From positions 434,001-498,000 of the forward strand of contig CM041196.1 of NCBI GenBank assembly GCA_023078555.1: a DNA stretch of 64,000 bases. The letters run 5' to 3'. The notes below the pieces were generated by a model. It was not told the origin of the DNA, did not search any database, and worked only from the letters and a program-made list of their open reading frames with translations. Shown here piece by piece: positions 1 through 12,181 of the stretch (positions are counted from its first letter, which is position 1; every line of letters starts with the position of its first letter). Source of the DNA: Ulva prolifera (lineage: Eukaryota > Chlorophyta > Ulvophyceae > Ulvales > Ulvaceae). The translations under genes were made by a program, and so were the position numbers.

Positions 1-216
1 GACACACAGCTATATATGCATCAGGGTCGTACCAAAGAGATGCATTTCGTTTCCTCACGTCCCGCGTCTCCGCAGCACCCCCATCCTCCCGGGCCGCTCG
101 GCCGCAATAGGTATCAGCACAGGGGTTCACAACCGACACATCCCCTCTGCACAAAGCGTCACCCGGCGGCATAAACATGATGTCCCCCACTTTCTCCTGG
201 GCCACCGCCCTGAGTG

Positions 217-258
217 TTGTATGTAGTTACAAAGGACAGAGGCCGGGCATCGAGCCAT
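217..258 (+). repeat. 42-nt direct repeat with R1 core, first copy
   Basis: This 42-nt stretch recurs without a mismatch at 373-414. It contains the core GTTACAAAGGACAGAGGC, which relates it to the short R1 element found elsewhere in the window (21.5, 27.4, 30.3 and 62.1 kb). No open frame of interest covers it. Confidence 0.85.
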
Positions 259-367
259 TGCTAGGAGCTCACACGCAAATCCACTCATTCACCAGGTCAG
301 TGCACGCCCACTACGGGCAAGTGCACTGCACATGAGAAACTTCAAAAGCGTCTTCACAATTAGAAAA

Positions 368-435
368 AAGTTTTGTATGTAGTTACAAAGGACAGAGGCC
401 GGGCATCGAGCCATCGCCAGGAAGTTTTGTATGTA
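368..435 (+). repeat. R1 element flanked by 14-nt direct repeats
   Basis: The 14-nt sequence AAGTTTTGTATGTA occurs at 368-381 and again at 422-435. It brackets a 40-nt segment (382-421) that starts with the R1 core GTTACAAAGGACAGAGGC. The arrangement resembles an insertion with a target-site duplication, or a local duplication around the core. The same layout, with unrelated flanking repeats, is seen at 21.5, 30.3 and 62.1 kb. Confidence 0.7.
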
Positions 436-534
436 TGGATGACTGCATGGCTGTATCCATTTGAACATTGATAGATGTTAAATTTGGGACCGAATGAAGC
501 ATCCAAGAAGATATTTTGGACACTTCTACGCACG

Positions 535-575
535 CACCTGCACCTGCACCTGCACCTGCACTGTGCAGGTGACCT
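535..575. repeat. CACCTG hexamer microsatellite
   Basis: Four to five tandem CACCTG units are followed by an inverted piece (CTGTGCAGGTG), giving a short palindromic end. I see no gene in positions 436-1100. That stretch holds only low-complexity GGTGG/CATGG-rich and GGGTGTG-rich sequence (about 655-690 and 890-935). Confidence 0.75.
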
Positions 576-1103
576 GCACCTGCGCCATCGCCATCCAGCC
601 ATCCAGCGCCAGCAGAACTTGTCCTAGCTAGCGCCACTTTGTCCTAGCAAAACGTATGGTGGCATCATGGTGGTCATGGTGGCATGATGACACTACTAAA
701 GGGAAAGCGGCACAATGGTGAAGCGCGGAAGGGGCAACGGTGAAGGACCTCCTGAGGCATTGTGGTGGAAGAAGCAGTGACATCCCGCAGTGGATGGATG
801 AAGACCCAAGCTTGGCTCAGGTATGGCGTCGGGGAGCATCCTCACTTCATGGTGCGAAACGACCCCGCCACAGGAACTAGGTGTGCGAGGGTGTGGGAGG
901 GTGTGGGAGGGTGTGGGTGGGTGGTGGGGATTTGTCCTGTTGCAGCGTGGTCTGTCCTAGCATGCATCTTTGCTGATTTTGTTTTGCGCATGTGCACTGC
1001 ACCGGCGACGTCGTTGTGATGGATTGTTTGCAGTAATGATTGCAGGGATCCCCGGAGCGGCTGCCGCAGGTAGGCACTTCTGTACGCGTGCGCGCGACAT
1101 CCA

Positions 1104-4100
1104 TTGAACAGCTGGGAACTGTGTGCAACCAGTCTACTCAGGGCAGTGACTATTGAGTTACAGCGTTTGCAAGTGGCTGAACGTGTGTCTTCTGTTGGCG
1201 CTGCAAGCTTCAATCTAGTCTGCTTGGGCCATGAACCGGCCAAATGCACATCTCCATGCCACCTTCGAACTGACAGCCATCCGTGCGCAGGCGGCTGCAC
1301 ACATTCCTCCGATAGATCAAGCTTCGGCGTTATGCAACACTGAATTCACAGGTGGTGCGGCTCCGCTTGTTAGCGCACACTCACGTGACCGATGACAGGT
1401 CGGAACGCAGTCGATGAACCAGGCATATCGACATCCTTGACACTTTCTGGCACAGTGCTCAGCTCATCTCACATTGCGTAATCAACGTACATACGAAAAC
1501 TCGTAGTCCGGTGTCTTGAGGTCGCTGGGCGCTCACCGGCGCTTGTGCTGTGTGTGAAGGTCCTTGGCGGGTGCCTTAGAGTACCCCCGGTGTCATGCAC
1601 CGCGCCTATTCTGTCTGGCCTGCTGGCACCAATTGCTGACATCTGTGCAATTTGCCGTACGCCAGTAGCAATGTCGTCGTGAGGCCTGGGTGACTGCATG
1701 TGGGGCAGTTTGTCCTTACACGGGGACCAGTGGTACACACTATACCATATCTATTCTAAACTCCTGCAGTTCATGTGCATACGCATCTGCTGCCTAGAAT
1801 GAGTTATCTCGTAGACTCTGCTTGTGAGCTCAGTTGGAGCCTTGAGTGTTCTCTGCTGTTGAGTCGGGGCTGGAACATGACGGGAAGCTGCAGAGGAGTC
1901 ATAGGCTTTGTACTATCGCCTGGCCTGCAACTGCAGACTGTCTTGTCGCTGCCGCTGAACTCATGCAACACTGGAACCATCTTAAGTTTCCGACGCACTT
2001 GCAGCTTTCCCCAAGGTCTAGCGCTGGTCAGAGGTGCCTTCACCAGCATGCTCAGCACACAAGTCGTGAAGTTCAGGCTGCACGTCTCAGACGAAGACCA
2101 CAAAGATCGCCGTCCGCCTCATGAATCGCTCAGTCCGCTTTGCACCTCGCACCAAGTCGAGCCCGCAGATTGCGGAGTGAGCGGGAGCTGCCATGTTCCA
2201 GAGGATGTGGAGTCCAGCCAGCACAACAGCTGTGTAAGCCATTCTAAGCACCTGCTGGGACTTGGAGGGAGAGGGCCTTGGGTGCACTCCGATGAGCTGT
2301 GTTGCAGCACCGGTGTGCGCAGCCAGGCAACCAGTCAGGGAAGCAGCAACAGCAGCTGGCGCAACCCCCGGGTGCTGGCGCTCAATGCACTCATTGCACA
2401 AGCAGAGGTGTGGACCCGTCTTGCGGCCGCAGCAGATCTGTTAGCAAGCCAAGCCGCATGGGCATGGGTGGCTGTCTCATAGTTTGGGTGGCGGCCTTGG
2501 CCCCGACAGTCGTTCGCTGAAGTCCAACTGGACTGAAGACTTTTGGCCATGACAGTGTATGTACTCACTAACGTACTTACAGTGTCTTGATGCATCGTCA
2601 CAATAAACATGTTGTTAGACATAGCTAAATCCTTTTGGACAGGGACAACTCGGAATCCGGGACCGAAACAGGCATCCAAGCTACGTGCCGAATCCAAGCT
2701 ACAGCGTTGGTTTGGACTGAAGATCAATTGGCGTGGACTCCTCCATGGTGCACATGTCATGGATTGACCCCTGCGCACGGGTGGGTGAAATGCAGCTGCT
2801 TCGGTCCTCAGCGAATGCGTGCTTGCAGACATGGAACAGACATGTCTGCATGTGTGTGTACGATTCTGCAACTCGTACTGATCAGCCAGCAGCCTTTTGT
2901 GCGCAGGACTTCAAGGCCCACACAGCCGCCAGCAGCGGATCAGCCCAGATCTGCGGTTCCGAGTGCCTGAACCATACCTCTGCCTCTCGGACGACCCGCA
3001 GGCTCGGCAGCACCGGTGCCGCGTCTGGCTCAATGAGCTCGATGTCCCAGATCCTGAACACGCTGTCCAGGCTGGACGAGGCTCCACGTGCTCCCAAGGC
3101 CCTTGCCGCAAGCACAATGCATGACTCTCTGACACGCAGGCCCCCACCTGGGAGCGCAGCTGCGTTCATGCCACCACTCATCGGCGTGCCAGTTCACCAC
3201 AACGCCCCCAACCTGGGGACGCCCCTGGAGAGGCTCCGCGCATGCTCCGCCATGGCTTCAGCTCCTCTCATTCCTGAGGGACACCCATGCATAGCTTTCA
3301 GGCCTCGTGGTGTGTCTGCAGCAGTGCCAGAGAACGCCACAGAGAGGGCTGGTAGGTCCAAGTTGTGGGGGTCACGGCCGGGCAGCCCCTGTGCTCTGTT
3401 GGAGCTGGAGAGCCCAGACCCGCAGACAGATCAGCGCAGTGAAGTGTCGCCGTTGGCGAAACCGCGTGTCAAAGGTGCTGTTCATGGCGGCTCTCTCGGT
3501 GTGCATGATCTGAGCCGCGCCGGAACGGGGCCAGGGCAAATGTGACCCTTTTTTGTATGCCTCCAGATGAGTCTCGGCGTTCAGTCGAAAGTGGTGCACC
3601 GTCGGCAGGTCAGGACTTGAGTCAGAGCACGTGCACAGCCATTCCATGTTCTGCACGGCGGTTCCATGTTTGCTCTGCATGATGCGCACTTGCGAGGCAT
3701 GGCGCGGAAGATGTGGCGCTGGTGCATGGCGACCGCCCCCCTCGGTCGCTTCAGACATGGCTCTGCCGTGTTGCTGTCGCCTTGTACATGTGCCGGTGGC
3801 GGTGCCCTCATGCATGCGCCGTAACATACAGTCAGCACGTTGCACCGCCCCTGTTGGCTCTGTGTGCACAGACAGATCTCAAATGTGGCCATACCATGTG
3901 ATGCGCAGATGTTTTGTGCGGCCCTCCTCAGCCAAAATCCGCCGCGGCCGGCGACAATCACGGCGCATCACCATGGCTGCCCTGCTGCAGGCGCCGCCTG
4001 CGGCAAGATCTCTGTTCCGGCATACGCCATGCCTGTGCGCCTCACCCACGCGCACCCCCGGCCACTGGAGTGGGACCATCCGGACCCCGCCGTGCGCGTG

Positions 4101-5110
4101 CATGTGCGCAGCAAGTGGCTCGCCGGGGAGCTTGCGCACGTGCAGCGCCCAGCACAGTTTGGCATGGGGCAGCTCTGGGACCCAGAGGAAGAGCACCTGT
4201 GGGGCCACATGGTCGGGCCGTCCCATCACGACGCCGCCCAGCTCCTGCGGCATGGCTTCCCCGCACCCTGGCACTTGCGCGGCGCGGCGCGCGTAGCTGC
4301 AGGGGTGCATGAGGATCCGCATCCGCGACAGTCCTGCTTGAAGGCGCCATTGGCGTGTTGCAGGCGGGGAGCCGCGCAGGCGCTGCAGGGCGCGAAGCTG
4401 CGGTTGTCTGGCATGCTGGCAGCCTGGCCGCAACCCCGGCAACCTGCGGGCATGTAGCTCGCTGGGGATGCGGACACTGGGGGGGCGGACAGCACAGCCA
4501 GTCTGCTGCGGGTGCAGCTCCCGCCTGTGAATGCGGATTGCACTACCGCGTGTGGCAGCGTGCTCATGTTGTGCGCCTGCCGACACGCGCACACTCACTC
4601 ACACCCAGGCGGTGCTGTGATGCCGGCTCACCATCGGGAAGGGAGGTGCCAGCGCCTGCATGGCCTCGTCGAGCGCGGCTGAACGCCGGTGCGTGCGTCG
4701 TACGGTGCAAGCCGTGCGCCTTGGATCCGGCAGGGTTCATCGTGGGGCTGAGAGATACACAAACACAAACCAATGCTGGCACCTTGCTGTCACTGCGTCG
4801 GCCGCATGCTCTGGGCCGGAACTCTGCCTTCAGAGCGGCACGGGTGAAGGGTGTGCATGGGTGCGGCGCCGATCATTGGCTGATTTGGATTGGCGCTGAG
4901 GAGGGACGAAATGGCAGAAGTGCGCCGTGCCGGGGCAATGAGGCGGGGGGGGGGGGGGGGGGGTTGTGTGGGCATGCGGTGTGCTGATATGAATATCATG
5001 TCCACAGTTTTCTGGCATGGTGCCGCAAGTGGCTGGAACGCTGGCTGTTGGCACAAGCACAGCATTTGGCGTCAGTAGTACCATTGGCTGTGCTGCTGTT
5101 GAACGGCACA
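1104..5110 (+). pseudogene. Copy A of an unrecognised membrane-protein-like family, frame-disrupted
   Basis: This block aligns along most of its length with copy C at 12.27-16.37 kb, and its 3.96-4.44 kb part also with copy B. Matching stretches include 1121-1345, 1805-2515, 2820-3500, 3960-4440 and 4600-5100. On the + strand it shows LVRGAF..MLST, NPRVLALNALIAQAE, a short hydrophobic stretch (GGCLIVWVAALAPTVV, about 2465-2512), AYAMPVRLTHAHPRPLEW and LLRHGF. Relative to copy C it lacks one base at about 2433-2440, which puts the hydrophobic tail out of frame. It also has a net +10 nt at about 4660-4700 before a VVRCKPC motif. I therefore read it as a decaying copy. The strand is not certain, because in-register antisense frames are also open. 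I do not recognise the family. Confidence 0.45.
4945..4963. repeat. Poly-G tract (19 G) in copy A
   Basis: An uninterrupted G run lies in the 3' part of copy A, before the last open hydrophobic stretch. Copy C has a much longer G tract at the equivalent place (16006-16060), so the tract either predates the duplication or arose twice at the same spot. Confidence 0.9.
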
Positions 5111-5210
5111 CCATTGCACAGTGATCCTTTCTGATTTAGCGCCGTCCAAAGGGGTAGGACTCTGAGGCAGATTTACATCAACTTACTAGCCATACCCAAA
5201 CAGCACGATG

Positions 5211-5618
5211 TCAGCTCTGAACGATCGGGACAGGCAGCCCAAGGGACGCAGTTCCTGGTTCTGGATCAGCAAATTGTTGAATGTTGCTCTCTCGCGTTCG
5301 ACCTGATCCGGCCTGCCTGAAGCTCGTACCTGACACTCTTCCCAGGCAGGAATATTCATATGATACATGGCCCAGTCCCTTGATTGCTTCTGAACAAAAC
5401 ATACCGACCTGGAGCTGCGGGTTGCAGGAAGCAGGTGTGAATTCTGTGTCCATGGACTCGAGCGGCAAGGCGCTGCGCCGCGGGAGGTGTCGCGCGCACT
5501 GCCCAAGGTCTGTTTCTATCATACCAGATCCAGCTGCACATCCGTACAGATGTGGAATGAGATGTTCCAGGTCAGAACCAGCTTTCACCACCGAATACAG
5601 TTCAGGGCAGGGCTGCAA
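5211..5618 (-). CDS. Hypothetical single-exon frame, 135 aa
   Basis: An ATG-started open frame of 135 codons reads on the - strand with a fairly balanced composition (MQPCPELYSVVKAGSDLEHL at the start). An overlapping + strand frame of 119 codons (5281-5640) is also open, so neither is well supported. I recognise no domain. Nothing else is visible between 5110 and 5840 apart from AT-richer sequence. Confidence 0.18.
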   Translation of the reverse strand: MQPCPELYSVVKAGSDLEHLIPHLYGCAAGSGMIETDLGQCARHLPRRSALPLESMDTEFTPASCNPQLQVGMFCSEAIKGLGHVSYEYSCLGRVSGTSFRQAGSGRTRESNIQQFADPEPGTASLGLPVPIVQS

Positions 5619-5847
5619 ATTACAAGTTGAGCCTGTTTGAGGCTTAACTGTCAGGTAAATAATTTGAGGATTACCCCCAGCCCTTGTAACTAACCCTTGA
5701 TTCTATTTTGGGCAATTGATCTGTCTAAGTGAATGTGTAACTTGCATCAAGTCAAAACATGAAGTTGCAAGTTGAAATTTTGATATTTGGGTTGTTTCAT
5801 TTGCGCAACTGTCATCTCATGCTAGCCATGCTTGCATGCCTCATGAA

Positions 5848-5956
5848 TAGGGCTGGCCTATACCGGTATAAGGTTTTATACCGGTATATGGGTATAGGGT
5901 ATATATACCCTTATACCAGTATATGGAACCCAATATACCCCTTGGGGCCAGCCCTA
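5848..5956. mobile_element. 109-bp hAT-like MITE with 8-bp target duplication
   Basis: The element begins TAGGGCTGGCC and ends with its exact inverse GGCCAGCCCTA, giving 11-bp terminal inverted repeats. It is flanked on both sides by the perfect 8-bp direct repeat CTCATGAA (5840-5847 and 5957-5964). An 8-bp target duplication with TIRs of this kind is the known signature of hAT-superfamily DNA transposons. The interior is AT-rich and palindromic, with repeated TATACCGGTATA. It has no coding capacity and would need a transposase from elsewhere. Confidence 0.85.
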
Positions 5957-5964
5957 CTCATGAA

Positions 5965-8000
5965 TGCTCACCAACAACCACTTGCTGCACCCTGGGCACG
6001 CCCATTTCATACTGTGTCATCAGATCTGCTACTCATTTGTGATAGCAAGGCCAGCGAGGGGCCACTGACTTCATTTTTCTGATGTCTGAACATGGCACTG
6101 TGATGCATGGCACAAAGGCTCGGAGTGACCAGGGTAAAAACTGCATGCACGTCAATGCAGCTGCTTCAATATGATTTTGTGCAAGATAGCTGATCTGAAC
6201 AGGCATCATGACTGCTGTTTTGTGACTTGATCTCACCTGCTTCCTCTTCTGTGAGTTGTCCAGGCGGCCATCATGTGCGAGAGTACTGTACAAAATGCGC
6301 GCCCGAGGGGAGCTATGGCAACCCAGTGGTATAGCGGCCATATCACTGAATTGCCACAGGAGTACACTCAGTCAGAAATGTGTTGCAACGTGACACCACT
6401 CTCATGACAGCCATGGCTGCCTTTGCAAAGGCAATCATGGCTGCACCCAGTACCAGCCACGCTGACACGAACCTCGTATATGTGAGCTGCACTTGTAATG
6501 AACCCTTGATATGCCGCCCTGAGTCCAGGTGAAAGGCCTCAAAGACCCCATCAGTCGCTGGCTGAGCCCTCGAGTAACGTGCACGAAAATTGGGCCTAGG
6601 CTTAAGCTTAATTAGCTGTTCTGAATTAGCTCTTAATTGCAATTCCGAGTGCCTTAACTTGCAGCTCTAGTTCAGGGATATCAACCTCGTGCGAGCATCA
6701 TCGCGCGCGATCGCGTTTGTGTTTGCAAAAGTCAGAAGGCCGCTCTTCAAGGACAGACGATCCAGAATTAAGCAAGGCGTATGCTTCCGGTACTCGTTCC
6801 ACCACATGCTGCGCTGACTAAACGCTTCTGTGCTCTTGGAGAAGGATTCATCAGAAGGATTCATCTTTGCAGCCTTGATTGCTGTCTCCCTTCGCCCATG
6901 CATGCGGACGGGGCACAGATGCATGGGCAACCAGTGCACTTTTCTACCAGATAGTACACAGAGGCATGGGCAAACCGACGGCACTCACGGTGTGCCGCCT
7001 GCTGCAAAAACCGGATTCACACATAGCTTCAACAGAAAGCATTCTCACGCTGGCGATGGATGATGGGACACATCGCGAGGCATCGGTCATGATATCACTG
7101 GTTGCCTGTATCTCCACGATCATAAACCATGCACAAAAGTGCGCGGTGCATGCCCGGCTTCGGCAGGGTAGATGCCACTTGTCCATTCGATATCAATAGT
7201 CTTCCTGCAGATGTATATGGGATTCCTAGCGGCAACCGGGATCACGTCGGGAGTGCATACGGGTCGACTGTACACCTGGACTGGGAACAAGGTACGATGT
7301 TTAATGGCCATCGCCAGCATGCGTGGTCCCGTTGATCCGATAGACGTAATGTCGTACATTGCTTGACTTTTGAGAACGCGTCCTGCCCCGCGCTGCAAGA
7401 TCCCTCTCGCTTACATCGAGCCGCTACGCACGCGAGGATAGGCTCAAATCGCGCTGATGTCACACATGACGAGGCTCAGAAGCCTATAAAGTGGATGGGC
7501 AGGTTTTTGTTTGTCGCACGCGTGAAGAACGGCTTGCTCGTGCCGGGCATAGTACATACATCTGAAGCTCCACGGGCCCGCTCTGCGCTGCAGGCAAGTC
7601 CTCGCCGCATCCAAGTCCGTATTCATCCGGTAACCGGTGTGATTCGATCACTCATGGGTTGGGTGCATGCCCTATCGTCGCATTGAGTGAAGCCGGTCAG
7701 GCGTCCAACGGCACCAGTCTCACCAGCGAGTCAGCCACGACACGACCAGATGATCAGTCAGGCCAGCTGCTGGTATGCGCCCATGGCCCCATCAATTCGT
7801 TGAAGCCATAATTTTGCGTACGATCGAATACGATCGTTCTCAAGACTCGTGTGGTGGTCGCCTGTTCAGACCATGCTCTGAAATGTCTGGCTGTGTTCTT
7901 CCCAGAATGGCCCAGCGGCCTCCTGTGCCCTGGACGCGTCTGACGATTTGCATAGCTCCGGTACTACTTCCAGCTGTAGCATGCGGCCCAGGCTGCTGTT
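5965..8000. other. Stretch without a supported gene, scattered short open frames
   Basis: Several frames of 60-107 codons are open on both strands between about 6.0 and 7.7 kb. Examples on + are 6879-7199 and 7363-7686, and on - 6343-6642. Base composition is less GC-rich than in the confirmed exons, and no domain, splice-phase chain or repeat support was found. The + frames at 6.9-7.7 kb could be exons of a small gene, but I could not join them. Confidence 0.3.
6317..6355. repeat. 39-nt hairpin repeat, copy 1
   Basis: This imperfect hairpin (arms starting GGCAA and ending TTGCC, around a central AGCGGCCAT) has a second copy of equal length at 29422-29460, 32 of 39 bases identical. At one stem position a G-C pair here is T-A in the other copy. 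No function is known. Confidence 0.6.
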
Positions 8001-8713
8001 GTTGTTTGTCGCAAGTGTGGCGCCCTTCACGCTTCCATGCTTCCGCAGGGGGGAAGCATCAGCCACAGGTCAAGTAGACTGATGCGAGGCGCAATGCAGA
8101 CCGCGCCAAAGCTGATGCCCGTTCTGCCCGCAGCCTCGGCATGGAGAGCAACACTTTCTGGAGAATTGTCCATGGATTACGGCTCCCCCTGCCATGCTAT
8201 GGCCACAGGCGCATTCCCTGCACACAGGGCCAGCCACACGCACACCATGAGCGCCATGAGTTCCTCAGCTCAGCCGCCCCTCACGCTTCCAGCTTCCCGC
8301 ATCCAGAGCCCAGCCGCTCATGAGCCTCCCGATTATTCAGGCCCTCGGACGTCTCCCGAGCGTTCATGCCCTCAGGCGCCTCCCGATCATTCAGGCCCTC
8401 AGACGCCTTCTTCTCCGAGCAGTCTGCATTCTTACGCCCGTGCATGTTTCGCTTACCAGCCCACCCCGCCCAAGCACCACCGCACCAGGGCCAGCTCTGC
8501 TACAGCAGCACACCGGCTCGTGCGTTCTCCCCACTGTGCTACTGACCAATTGCCCCGTCCCAGACAGCAGCCGTTCGCGAGCAGCAGTGCTTCCTGCTGC
8601 TCTAGCTCCTGCAGGCACCCGGTGCGTACATGAGAGTGTCCAGGTCACACAGCTCCTAGGAAAGACAAGCGGCAGCTTTGCAATGAGGAACGGGCACATG
8701 CTCCGGGGCTCCC

Positions 8714-11027
8714 TTGCATTCTCCGGGACTCCAGCTGCAAGCAGCTCTCCTGGGCGAGCCAGGCTGCCACGTGGCGGCATGCATATCACGCTGCCTCATC
8801 CTACAGCCGCTCTGGGCTGATTACATTGGTCTGCCCGTCAAAAGGCCCGCCGCCAGTGCTGACTGCAAGCCTGCCAGCAGTGGCGGTCCCATACGCTCTG
8901 GCACCTGGCATCCTCGACGGGGTGAATGTTCAGGCCGGGCGCGCCATACACTTGGACATCACACTGCCAGTACCCACTTGTCAGGTATTGCACATGCAAT
9001 GGCGCTCTGTGCGCTTGTGGGTCGCCAGACCCCATTTTTCAGGACATTTCCAAGCATCGATGTACTTTTCTGGCCCCAAGCATGCTGCAAGGCGACCCGA
9101 CACTGGCGCCGTGGCGCTGGCTGTGAGGCTGCTTCAGTGCAGCAGTCAGGCCTGGCTGCCCAACCCACCGTGGCTGCCAATGTGTGAGGCTGCACACCTT
9201 GTCAGCTGCAGCCAGTTGTGCGCCCGTGCTGTCGGCATTCCTGTGGCGATGGCGGCGTCGGACGCGGGGGCTTGACCAGCGGCTCTCAACGGTTGCTCGA
9301 CATCCATGTCCTAACAGGAGCATGTGGCCGCACTGTTCCCAGTGTGAGCGTTTGGGTGCCTTTCTCCATCACGGGACTCGGCTGCTGTCAAACTCCGGGT
9401 TCTGGTGAACTCGGCGACCCAGGCGGCCGCTTTGCCGAGACCGCGGGCGCCACACAATCTTACAACAGAACTGATGCGGAGCGCTTGTGTGGCTACACAT
9501 GCTGCCATGAACATGCCCTCGGCGGTGCAGGCGGATCGCGCCCCCGCCATGGCTGAGCGCCTGCAGACACTCCGTACAGCCCGCGGCGGGTCGCGGGCCT
9601 AGAACCGGGAGCTTGACTGGCTGCCACGACCCGACGACGGGCTGCCGCACGCCCGGGCGTACATCACGGCAAATAGCCCGCTGTCGGGCCAGCGGGCATC
9701 GGAAGCCGCCAGCAGCCTCCACCCAGGACGGGTGGGTCCGAGGACTTCTGTTCCTGACGCAGAGTGCAATCAAGCTGGAAACGATGTCCAAGGAACGCAG
9801 TCAACTGTCATACACCGCAATGGAGAAAGTCTTGGCACTGGGCAGACATCTTCACAGGCAGATACTTGGTCCCCTGAGACACAATTCCGAGAGTATGTCA
9901 TATGCGATGTTCATTACACTTGCAGGCTGCCATCGGGTGTGCAGCAGCACAGCTGTGGCCCGTCGTATGAGTCGGTGGGTGCACATTCTCCTGGTGGCTT
10001 TGCTGCTGGCCCCGCTCGGTTGCCGGTCGTGCCAAAGCACTGACGGCACGGGCAGGGCAGGGTGGCTGCACACATGCCTGTGGCTGCGGCAGGTCAGATG
10101 GCACCGGAGTCGTCCTGTGTGTCGCCACCTCGGGTGTTGATAGCAGGCGCCATCGGCGTTTTCCTTGTGCCTGACATCTATGAAGGCCGGGGCCGAGAGG
10201 GGAGCGTGCGGGCGTCGGGTTCATCTGCAATGAGCGGCGCTGGCGTTCGGCGCCGCGGCACCCCACAGCCACCCATGCCCCTCAGCCCAGGCCGTGCCGT
10301 GCTGACTCAGCACTGCTGAGTATCCGGACGGGACGGTGTGCCGTGCACAGTGCTCGGTCGGTGCTCCAACAGAGCAGCGCAGCCAACCCCAGGGTATCCT
10401 ACCCTGCGTCAATGCCTCTGGAGAGCTAGACCTGCTTTCTTGAGCATGCCGCGTGCTGCCGCGTGTACACGGCGGCGGTCGTGATCACAGTGGCCATGGC
10501 GCAGGGAACGCGGAGCGTGGCAGCGGCGGCCCCGGGCGGGCGTACGCCATCCCTGTCCGCCTCGCACACGCTCACCCCGGCCACTGGAGTGGAACGATCC
10601 AGACCCCGCCGTCCGCGCTTATGCACGCCGCGCGTGGCTTGCCGCGGAGGTCCAGCACGCGCAGCGCCCAGCGCAGCCCAGCACGGCGGCCCCCGGCCTG
10701 CCAGAGGAGCCCACCTAGGCCAGCGTCAGGCATGTTGGTCGGCTGCGGATGCTGGGGCCGACGCCGGACGAGTGCGCGCAGCTGCTGCGGCACGGCCTCC
10801 CGGAGCTGCGCCACCTGCGCCCCCAGGCAGGCGCCGAGGCGGCGTGCTTCCCCTGCAGGGGCAGGTGGCGCAAGCCGTGTGTGGCGTGTTGGCCTTGGCC
10901 GGGGGCGCTTTGGGTCGCCGCGGCACGCCTGCGGCGCATGAGCGCCGCCCTGAACACGAAGTGGTCGCCGCGCTCCTTCACAAGGCCAAGAACAATGGAA
11001 GCCTCCGCCGCACCGGATCAAGAGTAG
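8714..11027 (+). pseudogene. Copy B, partial relative of copies A and C
   Basis: The 10.50-10.90 kb part aligns with copies A (3.96-4.44 kb) and C (14.94-15.45 kb): AYAIPVRLAHAHP, then LEWNDPDPAVRAYARRAWLA, then LLRHGLPELRHLR. The first two pieces are in different frames because one C is missing in the run before GGCCACTGGAG. A TAG also follows at about 10720. Upstream are open + strand stretches at 8826-9275 (149 codons), 9380-9602 and 9766-10040. The last includes a strong hydrophobic segment, WVHILLVALLLAPLGC, at about 9975-10025. Overall it looks like a diverged, truncated or frame-broken family member. Confidence 0.4.
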
Positions 11028-11454
11028 CCCCTGCACGCAGGCCACCGATAGCCGCTCGGCTGACGCGCGTGCATGCACGGGGCCGGCGGAGTGGCTACCA
11101 GTGGCGTGGGAGCTGCTGTGGGAGTTAGCTCTGAAAGGGGTACCGAGCGGCGCCGTTTTGAATGCTCCGACATGCACGCGGAGAGAACGTCTGAAATGAT
11201 CTACTTCTGCTAGCGCTTCCAGTCCCGCGCCGGAGATCTGCCTCTGCTCTGCGATAGCAGCTAATGTAGGCTCGAGTACATGTACACAGCCACTGGCTGC
11301 CGGCGAGCCAAGCAGAGCGCCCACACACTGCACACATCCTCGGTGCGCGGGCGACTGCAGGGGCCGGCTGCATCCGATAGCCAGCGGCAGATGAGGGCGT
11401 GGTTCGACGGGGGGCCCAGAGCGGGGCGGCAGCCCAGGCGGAGCGAGCGACTGC

Positions 11455-11844
11455 ATGTCCGAGGCCATAGCTGGAACGAGTGTGACGCCAAGGGACAGCC
11501 TTCTGCATGGATCCCATGCGCTGGGATGCACTGCCACACCAGAACTGCTGTCCGGGAAAAGACACAAACTGGAAGGTGTCCTGCACCGGTCGTCTGAAGC
11601 TGGATCCAAAGTTTTCGGCAGGCTCGTACTGCTACTTGTCATGATCCACAATTTCAGATGGTGTGAAGATGATAGATCGGCCCGAGCTACAGAGGGTCTA
11701 GCAGCTCTGCCTTCCACGTGGGCGATGCATCGTCGGGAAAAGCCCATGTTCTCGGGGCAGTCCCCAGCAGTGCGTGCCTCAAGTCCGTCTCAACATCCTT
11801 CACACAAGATGCAGCATACGCTGAGGCCCTCTGTAGGACTGTAG
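11455..11844 (+). CDS. Hypothetical open frame, 129 aa
   Basis: This ATG-started frame of 129 codons contains one hydrophobic run (FGRLVLLLVMIHNF) and otherwise balanced composition. It lies just downstream of copy B. A long - strand frame (10572-11747) overlaps it, so the strand is open to doubt. No family is recognised. Confidence 0.22.
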   Translation: MSEAIAGTSVTPRDSLLHGSHALGCTATPELLSGKRHKLEGVLHRSSEAGSKVFGRLVLLLVMIHNFRWCEDDRSARATEGLAALPSTWAMHRREKPMFSGQSPAVRASSPSQHPSHKMQHTLRPSVGL

Positions 11845-11881
11845 TCTTGGTGCTTGATACAGTGTCTCTGAGATTGAGGTG

Positions 11882-12181
11882 AAGTATCTTCCCGAGATAA
11901 ATTGGTGGAGAGAACACAGGGACAGATGGCACTGGGCCGTATGTAGACAGACAAACAGCAAAGGCATGAGATCAGGTGTCATCTACACTGTATTTCGTGT
12001 GACAACGATAAAGTCGGAGATGTGGCATCCATATGGCCCGAACTCCGTCGACGAATGCATGTACCCACATGTGGCCACATGGCGTGGCGAAAGTGAAACG
12101 AAACATGTCTGCGTTGTGCTAGCACGAATTCGAGTTCTCTGTTCCCAGTTTGTCAATGTCGTTGCAGAGAATCGTTCTTGA
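11882..12181 (+). CDS. Hypothetical open frame, about 100 codons, no ATG at its 5' end
   Basis: The frame from 11882 to the TGA at 12181 reads KYLPEINWWREHRDRWHWAV at its start and has no ATG there. It could therefore be an internal or last exon. An antisense frame (11983-12276) is also open. It sits immediately before the region where copy C begins to align with copy A. Confidence 0.2.
   Translation, partial: KYLPEINWWREHRDRWHWAVCRQTNSKGMRSGVIYTVFRVTTIKSEMWHPYGPNSVDECMYPHVATWRGESETKHVCVVLARIRVLCSQFVNVVAENRS

Noticed and set aside
10572..11747. A 391-codon open frame on the - strand
   Set aside because: Its right-hand part opposes a more protein-like + frame (11455-11844). Its left part is the in-register antisense of the copy B exon, where substitutions between copies look more conservative on +. 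Length alone is not convincing in GC-rich DNA.
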